From Acridotheres tristis (taxonomy: Eukaryota > Chordata > Aves > Passeriformes > Sturnidae), in assembly GCA_037013685.1 (NCBI GenBank), contig CM072892.1, positions 21,271,501 to 21,335,500 of the forward strand: a stretch of 64,000 bases of DNA. Reading direction: 5' to 3'. This document shows, one piece after another, positions 25,851-39,202 of this stretch. Below the pieces are notes generated by a model, which worked only from the letters and a program-made list of their open reading frames with translations, did no database searches and was not told the origin of the DNA. Position numbers and translations under genes: made by a program. Within the stretch, counting starts at the first letter, position 1. Each line of letters begins with the position of its first letter.

Positions 25851-27512
25851 ATGCAGGGAAGGGCAGGGGATTCTGAATACGGAAAGGGGTATGTAAAGGT
25901 TGTGGAAGTATGTCAAGACAGGAGATCCTGCAAGAGTTGCATGAAAGGAAGAAGATTCCATCTCCAAGGCCTTCCAAGCAGGCAAGCTGTAAGAACCCCC
26001 TGGGTACTAACAGAAGATTGAGGAAGAGCCTGCTTGGGACTTGCTGCTAAATGCACCAGCCTGCTTGTAGGGAGGCTGGCTCACATGCACATGCCATTCC
26101 TCCTGCCTCCCCCAGCTCTCCAGAGCTTTTTAATTTGTGGACAAATTTCAGCTAATCTGTGACACAGGTACATCTTTATCTGAGAAGATTCATGGAAACA
26201 GGAAAACCAACAACAGAAGAGAAACCAAATTTCTATGAAGAGATGTGAAATGTGAATTCAACACCAGCAGAGAAGCCATACAGAAGAGTACTTCAACGAA
26301 TGTGTCATGAAGTTCAAACTCTAACTCTCTGAAAAATATCATTTGAGTAAGCTGGATCCCCATGCTTTGCACTATGCTGACACCTGCTCACCTTCTAATT
26401 TTGTTTAAGCCCATGCCCTAGAGATGTTCCTTTCTCTGAGGTGTACATCAGAGATGGCAGAGAGCTGAACCTGCTAAGAACAAGTGTAAACCCAAGTGCT
26501 CAGCAATCATCTTTAAAGAAACTCACCCTGTCCTGCAAGTCTGAGCCCCCCAACACACTGCCAGAGGATGGCTACATCCTACAGAGGGTCTCTACAGAGT
26601 GCTGTGCAGATCTTCCCAAGCAGCAGGGCCTTCACTGCACTGACTTGGATTGCACCGAGAAACTGTGGCAGAGGTATGGCCCAAGAGGCGGTGTGTGGTC
26701 AGAGCACTGCACACCAGAGAGGGAAGAGAAGGCTCCACTGCTTCCCACTTTTCCCAGTGCAATCACATGATTTCTGCTGCTAGGCCTATGTTCATCTGGG
26801 AAGAGGTTTTCAGCATAACAGGGAAACAAGGCTCGATCCATCTCCCACTTCTCTAGCAAGTTGAGAAAGCATGTTTAAGCACCTCTAGACATTCCTTTAC
26901 TACAAGCAGCCTTTATGCTTCCCAAATACCATTCCCCAGCCTTGCCTTAAGGGCTCTAGGTAAAGTAAGCAACATGCCAACATCAGAAACATCTGAGAAA
27001 AAAAGTGTAAGTCATGTGGAAGCAGGTCTTTGGTATAGAGGGCCAGATGCTCTCCTTTTTATAGCAGAACACCTGCTTTCTACTTCACAAGCACTCTCAA
27101 TTTCTAATAGTATAAGCCACAAGAAAACTAGATCCACTCTGGTCACCTGACCTACTGTACCAGCAAACATACATCCCAATTCTGCTGACACTCTTACATG
27201 TTCCAGTAGCATCTACAACTTACAGTATATTTACTGGGCTTGAAGTCACTTTAAGAAGCATTTTTAATATAATTTGATGACATTTTGATGAGTCACACCA
27301 TTTTATTACAAATTTGGATCAGCCCTTATTTTAAAAATTATTTCTAAAAGTGTAATATGAGTTTTTCAAGCAGATAATTAAGGGTTAATGCCTTAAAAGG
27401 CTCCAATCTGTGCCCCTTGACTCTACACATATACACATAGACTTGACTTCAGCATCAGGGCTTTAGATATGAAAATGGACAAGGAACAGGCAGAAAGGGG
27501 GCAAACCTCAGA

Positions 27513-27624
27513 ATGACTAAGAGAGCATTCAAAATGTTGGTTGCTGTGATTTTTACTGTTTTTCTTCCCTTTCTCCTGAGTTTTTCATCAGTTCTCACCC
27601 ATTCACAGCACAGTGCAGTGACAG
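27513..27624 (+). CDS. Possible orphan first exon encoding a signal peptide (hypothetical)
   Basis: An ATG with A at -3 opens 37 codons ending in ACAG|GTAAGT, a perfect consensus donor, with one base carried to the next exon. The peptide begins MTKRAFKMLVAVIFTVFLPF and continues LLSFSSVLTHSQHSAVT. It has a basic start, about 21 hydrophobic residues and a small-residue region (S-A-V-T) where signal peptidase could cut. This is the layout of a secreted or type I membrane protein's first exon, or a single transmembrane segment. I do not recognise the protein, found no convincing in-phase second exon downstream, and saw no clear core promoter. It may be chance: AT-rich frames often look hydrophobic. 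Confidence 0.25.
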
Positions 27625-29139
27625 GTAAGTCTTTCCTTGGCAGAGCTGAGAAACTATAAACCTTAATTTTAGAACTTTAGAAAGAGTCCCTTCAGTCATG
27701 CTAACACCACTCAGTGTGATGTTGGAATACAGCTGGGAATAAGGGGTCAGGACAAAAAAATTTCCCCATTCTGGAAGAAATATATATTGCTGTTGATTGC
27801 TTCATTTCTTTCTAAAGTACATGAGAGATATTTCTTGTCAATAAGATTTCTAGAAAAGACATTAAAAAAAGGAAAAAAATCACAGAGACTTTCTATATTT
27901 AGTAGCTTCTAAATTTTGTCACATTTGCTTGTTAAAAATACCTAAATGGTATTATCTATTGGTGTGGTGGGGGAATTGGTATTCTGCTTTTTACCATCCA
28001 ATTACCCAAGCAACAAGAGAGCCAGACAATTGCAATTTGATATTCCCTGACAGTTGTCTGCTAAACACAGAGGATTTAAATGCCCCTTTGCAGAACATGC
28101 TGAGGAACAGAGTCCAGTTAGTGTGTGGCTGAGGTGCTTGACAGCACACCCAGCTGTGTCAAGGCTCAGCCCAGAGAGCCAGCAGGCAGGATATCGGTGC
28201 CATTCCTCACCTGAGGCTGGGAGATAGTGGCCTTATTCCCCTTGGGCAACACACAGTGAATGGGACCACAAGCCATCAAAGAGCAACACAAGGAGAGGGG
28301 ACACGCCTGGAGCAAGGTGCCTGCCCAAACTCTCATCCCAGGACACCTCTGAGCAACTGGGATACACAATCTATCCTCATTCCTGGATTAGGATGCAAGT
28401 TATTTCTTTCGAGAATGTGGGACTATGCTTACTCTGTTTCTTTTAAGCACTGCCCAGCATGGTGCCTGTTAGGCAGCGCAGTGCCCAGTGCAGCTGAAGA
28501 CCCAAGCTGGGAGCATCCACATCCTGAGGGGGCTGGGCTGTCATAGCCAGCCCTGCTTAGTGCCTGCATCTCTGAGGAAAGATACAGATGCTGCTGCAGA
28601 ATTGTGCTGCCCATTGTACCCTGGCTTACTTGAGTTACGTTTTTGGACCAGGATCTAGGGGCAAGTTTCCTTGGGTCAGTTCTTAGTTTCAACCTTCTTT
28701 ACGTGACAAGTCATCAGTTTCCTGGGACTCAGCCTTTCCTTCAGTATAAATACCACTAGTAGTAAGTAACTACCTCCAAGCATGAAGTGGATTTTATGAG
28801 TACTTTATGAAGCTGCTGAGAGCCATTGGTTTAAAGTGCTGAGTTGTATCCTTTAAACAGGAGTGCCTTGAACCTAAAGTAGAAATTATTCCTAAAGAAG
28901 CAGCAAAACAAGCAATAAGGATTTACAAGAGCATCTCGAGTCACAGTGATCTAGTCTCCCCTTCCAACAGAGTAACAGGGCTTGGGAGGCAGCAAGTGCA
29001 GTGTCTTAACATTTGGACACGTGACTCAAGATATTCAAAAGAAGATTGTCTAGGCGAACATATTATGGGATAATAACATTTGTTTTGAAAAACATTTCTT
29101 TAAAATAGTTATCATTATTACATTGCCAAATGAAAGGTG

Positions 29140-30008
29140 TATTGAGTGGATCCTACAGGTATTCATTGGAGGGCCCAGCACTAGTCAGTATTTCCATTAA
29201 TGAACTTGGATAATGGAAAAAAGAGTATACTTATTAAATCTGCAGAAGACTTCAAGCTGAATGGGACTGAATACACTAGGGGACAGAAATAGAATACAAG
29301 ACAATCACACCAAATTGGACAAATGATCTGAGAACACAAGATAAAATTCAACCAGGACATATTCATGTAATTAGACTTAAGTAGGAATAATCAACTTCAT
29401 TAATACAGAAAAAGGAACAGCTGTCTAGGTGGCAATTCTACAAAAAGAAGTCTGGAAGTTACAGCACACCACAGTCTGGAAAGCTGTAAAAAACTTCCAT
29501 CACCACCACAGGACAAACTATCATATTGGGACTCTAATGTCAGTCTGACAGAACTGTGATGTAGATTTTTCCCTGAAGGATTGTGTCCAGTGTTAGGCAT
29601 CCCACTCTGAGAGAGAGGCTAATTGGAGAAAGCCCAGGAGAGAAGGGGAATGGTCAAATGTTTAGGATCCATGGCAAACAAGAGTAGACAGAACAGATAG
29701 AGGATGTCCAGATAAAGAAATGATGACTGGGGAAGCACACCATAACAGTTTTCAAATATCTGAGCAGCTGCTACAAGGAAAAAAAGGTAATCAGTTTTCC
29801 ATGCCCACGGTGGATAAGAGGCAATAAATTCAACTTCAGCATGGAAGATTTGGGCTAATCTGTTAAGAATAGGGAAGCACTGGAATAAATTGCTCACAGC
29901 TCAGTCAAAATATTGACAAAGGCAAAGGAGGTGCAGCTGGATATGCCATGGGCAAGGAGACAGACTAGATGATCTCTCAAAGCCCCTTCCAATCCTATTT
30001 CCTATAGC
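29140..30008 (+). mobile_element. Old CR1-family LINE fragment, sense (~870 bp)
   Basis: The block around 29170-29290 reads as the CR1/L3 segment for GPxL-F-INDL-D (GGGCCCAGCACTAGTCAGTA, ATTAATGAACTTGGATAATG, TCTGCAGAAGACTTCAAGCT). The right end has AGGGAAGCACTGGAATAAAT, GACTAGATGATCTCTCAAAG and CCCCTTCCAATCCTATTTCC, a CR1 3' end in the same orientation. The middle is degraded, so it is either one long decayed copy or two fragments. No intact reverse transcriptase frame survives. Confidence 0.75.
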
Positions 30009-33000
30009 TTTTTTGATCAGTAGCAGCAAGTTTAAACCAAAGCAGAACTCTGCATTCCCCGACCCTCACATCAGATATTTTCCACAATGAAAAGGGAAAA
30101 TTTTGAAGTTTTTACAGTACAGCAAAACACACACACACCATTCCCTACCCAGCTTCAGCAAATCTCTTTTCTAAATACTCCAGACACATATTTATGTGCT
30201 GTCAACAATATGTGGAGCAGAGCCTGGAACATTAATCTTTCAGCAACAGAACTACAGTCCTCTCCCAACAAGCCTATGTAATTGTTCCTAGGGGGTGACT
30301 ATAGAGCCTCAGACCTCTGCAGTTGCCTGCACACGCCTCCCTCACCCCATAGCCCCAGCTAGGAAAACTCTTTACATCCCAGGCTTGCTGGTCTGTGCAT
30401 ATTCCAAAAATACAGGATTTGGGTGGGTTGTTTTGTTTATGTCTTCCTGTGTGAACTTCTCACACCCTAAATCTAATGCACCCACCCAACAAATTGTGGT
30501 CACATCTAGAAAGATTATAAAACCCTGAAACCAGTGTCAGTCTCAGACTCCAAGAATAGGACCAATGGGAACTAATGTTTTTAACACCTGCATTTGAAGT
30601 CAGCCCCCCATTTCTTTACAAAAAGAGAAGTCCTTTTGCCAAGAGCTAGAGCTGTTGCAGAACCTGTCATGCCGGCAGACGTGTCACAGTGTTCTGCTGG
30701 AGGGCAGTGTGTGCTCATAGAAATCAGTAGGGAGCGTGTGCTGGGAGCATCATGGCCTGCAGCGCTCCTGGAGGAACATGACACATTTGCGGAAGTGTTT
30801 ACTACCAAGAGGAGAAAAGTGACCACAGGACTGTAACTAGTGGAATTATGGCACACAAAGACATACTGCTTCCTTCTTTAGTGATCATAAAACTTTTCTG
30901 GTGTTATGATCAGGAGTGTATGAAACACCATCTCCCATGCCGTATATGGTGTCTCCATACAGTCCCATGGTGATTCTCTCCAAACTGAGAAGTTCATGTT
31001 TCCTATTCAGTCAGCCAGCAATGAAGATCAGTAAGGCCATTTCTTAGATGAACCATAAAGTCACAGACCAGCACCTAGCAAAGTCAATGAGTAATATATT
31101 TTGATGCTGAAGAGCTTCTGAGAAAGCTCTTCAGTTGTCCCAGGTCCTCCTGCAAGGGTTCAGATGCAGCTGAGGGGTTTTGCTTCCCTGCCACTCTGTC
31201 TGTCTGGCAGGGGGCCACTGCTGTTGCACACCAGGTATCCCCTCCACCTGGGGTCTTAGAGGAAACGAGGGCATCTCCTGAAGGCGTCCAAGCAGGACAT
31301 TGAGTACAAGACAGAATGAGCTCCTCTGCACCTCATCTGGAGAGATGCGGGTCTCTGCAGCATAAATGGACATGCCACAGGGACAGGGCACAACTACACT
31401 TTTCTTATCAATGCACTCAAGGGGGGAACAGGGAGCCCTGGGGCAGACTCTTTCTGCAGCTGGCCATTCTTACTCTCCCATCTCTCGCCCACGGCAACTC
31501 CCAGCGATGCTCCCAACACTGGCTGTGCCCCTGCTGCTTGAGTTAATTACAGTAATTATACCTGTGCTCCTCAGCTCCAGCTCACTTCTGTTGTCACTTC
31601 TCTGCCCATTCATTTGCAAATCTAATCACTCCGTGTATTTTTCCAAAAGAAAAAGGGGTAGGGAGAGCAATGATACAAATGAAAAAAGAAAGTATGATTC
31701 CTGCAACAGCAATACAACAGAAATTGAGGCACCAGTGAGCAGTACTCTGCTTGGTGTGGGCCCTACCCATTTCCTGGGCAAGTTTTACATGTACAAGGGG
31801 TGCTCCAGGATCAGCTGTGGAAACAAATCTCTTTTCATGCCTGGGAGGCTTTCCAGCAGTGATCCGGGAAGAGCCGTGGCTAAAAGCATGCACTTCAGGT
31901 CACCTGTCTGATAGGGATAGATTTGAGGTCAATCCTTTGAACACAGAGGGAGAAAAGTGTAAGCAGGAAAAAAAATGGGCAGAAATGGCTTCCTAATTGT
32001 TTGCAGGTGCTCTGAAGAAGAAGAGAAAGCAAGAAGAGAAAGCTGTGATGTGCCCTGCCAGCTGACACTGGGACCAATGTTATATTGCTGCCAGGCAGCA
32101 AAGGAGAGCAGATGGGTTTTGTAACCCAGTACTGTGTATACAGTTTTGAGGAGAAAAATACAAAACTGTTATTTTTGCCTTTTACTGCCAATAGATACAA
32201 CAGTGAAAGAGTGAGAGGCAAAGGGACAGCCTGGTTCCTTTGCACTAAGTGCAGCAATTTAATTATACTGCACTGAAGCATTTTCACACCAGCCATTACC
32301 CCAGTTGTTCTGTGTAGCCACACACTTCTGAGCTTGTTCACAGTATCATCCCAGATGCCAGAATTTCCCAGGGTGTGATGACACTTCAGTACCAGGGCTT
32401 TTTTCATTGACCATGCTTGAAAACCAGCCCAGGGGCTGCAGAAGTCAAGGAGGCTGAGAAGGTTAGGATAAACCAATTCCCTGATAAAGTACTAGAAGTA
32501 TTTAAGAAGGCTGAAAAGAGTTGATGTTTCTCATTAGCAGAGTAAATGTTTCTTATCACTGTATGCTTTATACACAAAATATTTATTGTTTTGCATATCT
32601 ACATAGGCAAGAGAGCACTTCTCTGGACAGGAGCAGGAGGTAGAAAGGCCTTCTGAACATCATGAGCACGAAGAGAGATAGTCAGGGAAACATGCTGGAA
32701 CTGTAAAGCAGTTCTATTTGCAGTTAATATCCAACTGGAATATTTTTGGTGAAGTGAAAGCAACAAATGCATTTTAATGCAACGGACGGGAAAATGCAAA
32801 CCCCCCAAAGCAATGCCTTATTTCCAGGCAAGAAATATGAAATGAATACTGCACTGCAAAGCCTGTAACTGCTGCATGGCAAACTAAAGGGTCTCCAAGT
32901 CCTTTAGGTGACTTGTCAAAAGGGTTTTCTATCTCCCAGGAGGCTGATTGCTGGGGGAGGAGAGAGAGGACCTACAATTAGGTTGATTAAAATAGTGGTC

Positions 33001-33718
33001 CCAGCATGGTCTGTTCTTCACTGTTGCCAGGAGACTAGAAGGCTAGAATGAACAGTTCAAACTTTTTGTAACAAAAATAGGTGTTTACTTCTGCACCATA
33101 TAACCTTGGCCCTCTATAAGGCTTAGCATTCTCCATTAGTTCACAAGAAAATAATCCCAACCCAACTTCACTTTCTTAAAGTTGTGTTAAGATGGATTGA
33201 CCATGTTCAAAACTGCACCAATTCTTCCCTGCCTCCATCATCCCAGCCCAGTGCCAAACTCCAGGCTCTATGCTAACTGTTCAGTGGCTGTTCTTTCACT
33301 TTTCCTAATATTAATCTGGTATTTCTTTCCAGATCTGGGCCTTAGAACCCAGTAAGCAGGTCAATTCAAGGTTACTAGTCCCCTCCACAGAATCTACATC
33401 TGAAGCAAAGGCTGGACAGGTGGCTCATCTGATGGGCAAGGACACTGAGATGGGCAGCCATTCACAGCTTATTTGGGGGATATGCATTACCCTCAGTCAG
33501 TAACTTATGCTGGAAGAGGTAACTGTAATACATTAGGAAACAGAAGATCTTGATGGTGAAACCAAGCCAGGTTAGCTATATTACCAACTTGCTCCACTAT
33601 TCCCAACTGATACAGAAGCAAAAGGAAACACTAAGGTATATGTGTGGGAGAAGGTTATAGTCCAAAGTGAAGCCCTACTTTTTCTTCAAGTCTCTTTTGG
33701 TTAGCATCCTAAAACATA

Positions 33719-33792
33719 CAGAAAAAAAACCCCAAAACTCAAAACAACAAAAACAAACTTAAAAAAACCCAAACAAACAAAAAAAACCAACC
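33719..33792 (+). repeat. A/C-rich low-complexity tract
   Basis: Runs of A broken by C (AAACAACAAAAACAAACTT, AAAAAACCCAAACAAACA). The minus-strand frame at 33701-33919 (Phe/Val-rich) comes from this tract. Confidence 0.8.
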
Positions 33793-34365
33793 CTGCAGTA
33801 GTAGCTATTCCAGAGGTCTGAGTCTGAAGATCTTTATGTATTTGAAGTATGTATTTGAAACATTTGAATAAGGCCCTTTGCTTCAAGGTAGGTCTTGTCT
33901 TTCCTGAAGTCAAGTGCACTAATAAAACTTAGCCAATATGCCTTTTCTAAGGCTTTCACTTGCTGTATCCATTACTACAAAAACTGTACATGCCAAGCAA
34001 TGTGTTTGCTTTTTAACATCCCAATGGGTATAAAAATCCTGAAGCAAGTGGCAAGGCGCTGTGATAGATGGATGGATACAGGTATGACAGAGTTTTAGAA
34101 AAGAAGGATAGAGATGATAGTGAAGGTAGAAGATTGCAAAAGTAGCAGCAAAATTAGCTGAAAGCTGAAGTCCATGCTACAAATGTACTGTACATGCAGG
34201 ATTTGAATGCCAAAAGAGAGAGGATCCTTGTTCCTTTTAACACAGCAGCAATCAGGCAATAGCTGGAGAGAGGCATTTAAACCTCCCTGTGTAGCTGTGT
34301 TGCAACACAATGCATAATTACTCATCATGCTCCTTTCCACAGCCTCCACAGGCTGCCTGCTGGAA

Positions 34366-35330
34366 TTCATAGAATCACAGAATGGTTTGGGCTGGGAAGG
34401 ACCTAAAGATTACTAGCTCCAACTCTCATGGACAAGGACACCTTCCACTAGACCAGGTCGCTCAGAGCCTCACCCAACCTGGCCTTGAACACTTCCAGGG
34501 ATAGGGCATCCACTACTTCTCCAGGCAACCTATTCCAGTGGATCACCACCCTCACAGTAATGCATTTTTTCCTCATATCTAAACCTTCTCTCTTTCAGTT
34601 TGAAGTCATTCCCCCTTGTCCTATCACTGCATGATCTTGTCAAAAGTCTCTCCCCATCTGTCTTGTAGGTTCCCTTTAGGTACTGGAAAGCTGCAATTAG
34701 GTCACCCTGATGCCTTTTCCTCTCCAGACTGAAAAAATCCAGTTCTCTCAGCCTTTCCTCATAGGGAAGGTGCTCCATCCCTATAAAGAACTTGGCCCTT
34801 CACTGGATGTACTCCAACAGGTCCATGTTCTTCCGTGTTGCAGACCCCAGAGCTGTACACAGCACTGCAGGTGGGGTGTCACCAGAGCAGAGCAGAGCAG
34901 AGGGGCAGAATTCCTGCTTCCCATGCTGCTTTGGATGCAGCCCAGGATACAAACTGGCTCTCTGGGGTCCAAGACCTGGGTCATGTCCAGCCTCTCATCC
35001 ATCAGCACACCCAAGTGCTTCCCAGCAGGGCTGCTCCCATTCTGTTCATCCCCAACATGTGTTGATATCAGAGGTTGCCCAAACCTGGGTACAGCACCTT
35101 GTACTTGACCTCGTTAAACCTCATGAAGTTCCCATGGCCTCACTTTTCAAGCTTGTGCCGATCCTTCTGGAAGCCATCCCATCCTTCAGGTGTGCCAACC
35201 ACACCACTCAGCTTGCTGTCACCTGCAAATTTGCTGAGGGTACACTTGATTCCTTCATCTGTGTAATTAATAAAGATATTAAATGACACTGGTCCCAGTA
35301 CAGACTCCCAAGGGATTCAATTGTCAATTG
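34366..35330 (-). mobile_element. CR1 LINE, antisense, about 1 kb and relatively young
   Basis: From the left it reads TTCATAGAATCACAGAATGG, CACCTTCCACTAGACCAGGT, CCTATTCCAGTGGATCACCA, TTTGAAGTCATTCCCCCTTG, GCTGCAATTAGGTCACCCTG, CTGAAAAAATCCAGTTCTCT, AACTTGGCCCTTCACTGGAT, CACCCAAGTGCTTCCCAGCA and ACCTGCAAATTTGCTGAGGG. It ends near ATTAATAAAGATATTAAATG and CAGTACAGACTCCCAAGGGA. The best-preserved and longest CR1 in the window, 5'-truncated at its right end. The open frames here on both strands (for example 34710-35286) are fragments of CR1 and its untranslated region and are not host genes. Confidence 0.96.
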
Positions 35331-38300
35331 CTGTGCTCTGTAGCCACTTCAGCACAGCTTGGCCGCAACACTCCCTGGATACCATCTGGATCAGGCAGAG
35401 AGGAATTCACACAAGTACCTAAAAGTTTCCTGATTAAATCCCATCATGTGTATGAGGCCTTCATAGTCACCGCACCAAGCTTGCTGCTTCCTTGTACTCT
35501 TGTGGAGATATGGCACCATTCACAGGGATCTCTAGCCAGAGAAAGAGGGCAAGCAGCAGGAGCACTACCACAAAGTCTGGTTTGGTCCTTAGACTTCAGG
35601 TACTTCAACACATTCAGACTGGACAGCAGCCCTGTTAGTAGCCCTTCCCTACATTCACTCCAACACATACACCCAGTACTATGAACAAGGATCTCTGGCA
35701 GACACATCCAGGAATCCTTGGAGGGGCTCAGATGAGAGCATGAAAGCACAGCCATATTAGAGGGGGATACAAACCCTCTATTAATAGCACTAGAAAAAGA
35801 GCCTCAGATTTCTCACCAGCATTTTAATAGGATTGTTTATGCTTCAAAGCCACCTAGACTGGATGTCAAGGACACATTATAAAGGCAGGTCAGTCCAGGT
35901 GTGAAGTAATGTACCATAGAGATAGCAGCTGAAAGACTGCCAGAAGCAAAAAACTAAGAATGCACCCCAGAACCTTACACTCAGCAAGCTCACGGTGGAA
36001 TTACTAAATGAATTGCTTCCTGCAACCTCAGATGCTAATTATTTGTGTGTTTTAATTTTTGTACTTAATATTCTTCTGTCCAAATTAAAGTAAATCTAAT
36101 TTAATGCCCCCCACAGACGCCAAGCATTTTTTTCCTTGAGAGCTTTTGCTACTAACCAGCACCTAGATACCACAGGAGGAATAGTATAATTTTAATTCCT
36201 ATGTGGCTTTTGTCATCATGTTGTAAAGACATTAAATTGGGTAACAGGTAAAGAATGGGCCTTCAGTCATGTCTGTCAATTAGATATAGCTATCCACCCT
36301 TCAACAAAAGCTATTGGGAGGGTAACAGAGCCCAAAGAGATGCGCCACAACATGTTAACAGCATCCAATAGATGCTTCTTAGGTTCATTTCCTGACTCTG
36401 CAAGAAGGGAGAGCCAGCCATAGAGCTCAAAGGTGCATTTCCAGCTTACCCTCATAAATTCCTATCTATTTACAAACTCTTCTTCGATAGCAGCCTCAGA
36501 GCCTTGCTTATATTCCTTCCATATTGGATATTGCTCCTCTGACATTGTTCATTCCTCAAGTTTCTAAAGAGTCCTTGTGGCTAAGATAAAAAGATTTAAA
36601 AGTCAAGATTGCTTTGTAGGGTCTGCAAAGCTAAAAGTTGTTATTTAGCATCTTGACATCAAAATAGGTGGTGAATTTACAGAACTATATATCCAAAACC
36701 TATTTTGCCACAGATTTCTATCACTTCACAGAAGCACTTTGCTTCCACCTTGATGACCTTTGCCACTGATGGTAGGAGAGGAGGATGTTTGTCTCAGCAG
36801 ACTCACAGGTACAGAGCAATCTGTGAGGTACGTTATTGAGTAGCTGGCACAAGGGCGTTTAACAAGAGTACGGGTTATCTTCATAACAAACACAACCTGC
36901 CACAGATCTCCATATTTAAGAGCAGCCTCTTGGTCAGTGGGTTTGGCAGATTTGGTCCATCAGTAAGACCTAGTACTTGCCTCAGCAAAAGTGTCAGATA
37001 CTGCTTAATAAAATATGGTTTATATATTGAGTCTCCCAGAGACATTTCTACTGCAAGCTTCTCCTCACATGGCCAAACTCTTTAGAAGACCAGGGAGGAA
37101 AGCAGAGGTGCTGGTGAACCAACAGGCAGCAATGTCTTTTGTCTGTGTAATGCAATACGTTGATACTGTTGGTGTTAATATATCAGTCCTTGCTGTAAAT
37201 CAGGGTTAAACTTTCTGCTGCTTGGGAAAAACCTTTAGTCATCAGCAATGTCACCACAGACGTCAGCCAAAGGCACTGAGTCATGTTGCACCAGAGAATG
37301 TGCTGTGGTTGGGAGAGTTAAGACCCTTTAAAAAGTACTTGGTACCAAGACGCTCTTTTTCCCTTGTATTGTACCTGTTAAAAAATTGTTTGGCTGAAGC
37401 AATGAGTACTATTGAGTAATCCCACTTGCAGAGGAAAACTACAAAATAGGTATTTACAAAAAGAATGCACTCAGTACTGCATGGTAACCACAGGGCTGGG
37501 GACTCCCAAGGCTGAAATGCAGCTCAGGAGCTACCACACTTTCTCCAGATATCCTCCTTTCTGGCACCTTTAGGAGGAGTCAGAGAGGCCATGACAGCAG
37601 ATGTTCCATCATCCTAAGGGGGATCCCTGCAAGGTGGGCTGTGGTGCATCTGCAAGGCTGTTCTCTGAAACACATCAAGAGTTTTCTTGTCTTCTCTCAG
37701 CTTGGAGCTACAGATATCCCCACAAGACCTTGTCCCTCCACAGCCTCCACATTTCCTCCGCACTGCAGGCCCACCAAGTAGTGGCAACCAATAGAGGCCA
37801 GCCCCCCTCCACCCCACATATAAAGTCTGGGACTTATATATGAAGAGTCCTCCACCTTCATTTCCTGTCCATTGTCTCCAATTCAAGGCCCTCAACTCCT
37901 CCTCCTTCATATTCTTCAGACAAAACCCTTGCAGCCTGCACTCTTGACTTTCCAAAAGCCACGACAGACAGCAGTTCTTGTCATCAAGTGATTCCTTCTT
38001 CCCCAGGGACAAGCACCATCTTTTCTCTGGCTCCCCAACATCCCAAACAGCAGGCCAATGAGTGGGAGGGGACAGGAGAGGTTCTCCAAGCCCAAATTAC
38101 TTTATGACACAACTGATGCACTTGGCATGGAAATTGGTTTAAGTTAGTCCCTTGTAAATACAGAGGTAGATTTTGAAAAAGAGGGAGGATGAGAGAGGAA
38201 GGCTTCAGCATTGATCCAGCTGATAGAGTGTTCAGGGTCCTGGGGGCATATACATGGGCTTTCTGGGGGTACCTCTGTATAGATAAGTTTTCCCCACCCT

Positions 38301-39202
38301 GGAGCTAAGTTTCTCTTTATATGCAAATTAGTTACAACGCACAGTTCATTTCTTGCTGAAAATGGGTCAGAAGTTTTTGGGAGTCTTTGGTGGTCCTGAT
38401 CTTCCCCTACAGGACTGACCTTGGCTCAATAGTCCATGACTACTTCTTGACCTCATATCTGCACTTGCAGTGTACTGTGTTGTGCTTATCTCAAAGAGCC
38501 AGAACAAGGATATTTATCCCAGAAAAGCACTGTCCTACCTCCATATGGCCCCTTTCTCCACCCACATAGTGCTCTTTCTTGCTCATTTGCACAGCAGTGG
38601 TTGGCTTCATGACTATGTGGCTGTTGGTGTTTGAGACAGGCATATTAGCTCCATATCTTCTGGGCTTCTACAATACCTTTACTGTATTTTTGAAGACACT
38701 CTGGAATTTACATGCAGTTGACTAGAGCAAGTGAACTGATCTTTGGAACTGACATGCCTCATATAGTCTTGGTGATTCAACTCCAGCCCACAAAACTTAA
38801 GTGCCTAAGATGATCTGGTGATGTGTTGGAGCCAAGTGATTCATATGACTAGGAAGGCTTGGACAGTACACCTTGGTGACCACTGTGACTCAGTCTTTGC
38901 TACCGTTGTGTCTAAGGAATGGCTGGGCCCAGAAAGACGCAGTTAGTTGGTTTGTCATTGTTCCCTGCATTGGTTATAACAGTTTCAAAGGCACTCAGGC
39001 ACAGCTGCAATATATGTAAATACGTACATATATATTCATAAATGTTAAGAGATACAAACTTTCTTGTTAAAAGTTTAGACCTGTTATAAACAGAAGTATA
39101 AAGTAGGAACAAACTGCTCCACTTGGCAAGTTTTAAGTGTTGTCCATTTGCATGCCTTTTCCAACCGCCCTCTGCACCAGCCAGAAAGAACTACTTTTAG
39201 AG

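Larger units (their letters stand above)
13942..27512. other. Intergenic stretch, no gene seen
   Basis: Apart from the CR1 pieces (15262, 17125, 24913) and the 10-bp array (20524), it is unique sequence. Bases 14270-14480, 23460-23740 and 27235-27400 are AT-rich blocks with several TAAT/ATTA-type sites and could be conserved regulatory sequence. The longest open frames (25001-25686 minus, 21441-21833 plus) lack any family motif and overlap one another or low-complexity DNA. Confidence 0.55.

Noticed and set aside
31895..32476. 193-codon minus-strand frame, longest in the window
   Set aside because: Its composition is not protein-like, no motif or splice site supports it, and a frame of this length is expected by chance in 64 kb.
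34710..35286. Overlapping 132- and 164-codon frames
   Set aside because: They lie inside an antisense CR1 LINE and match its sequence order, so they are not host genes.
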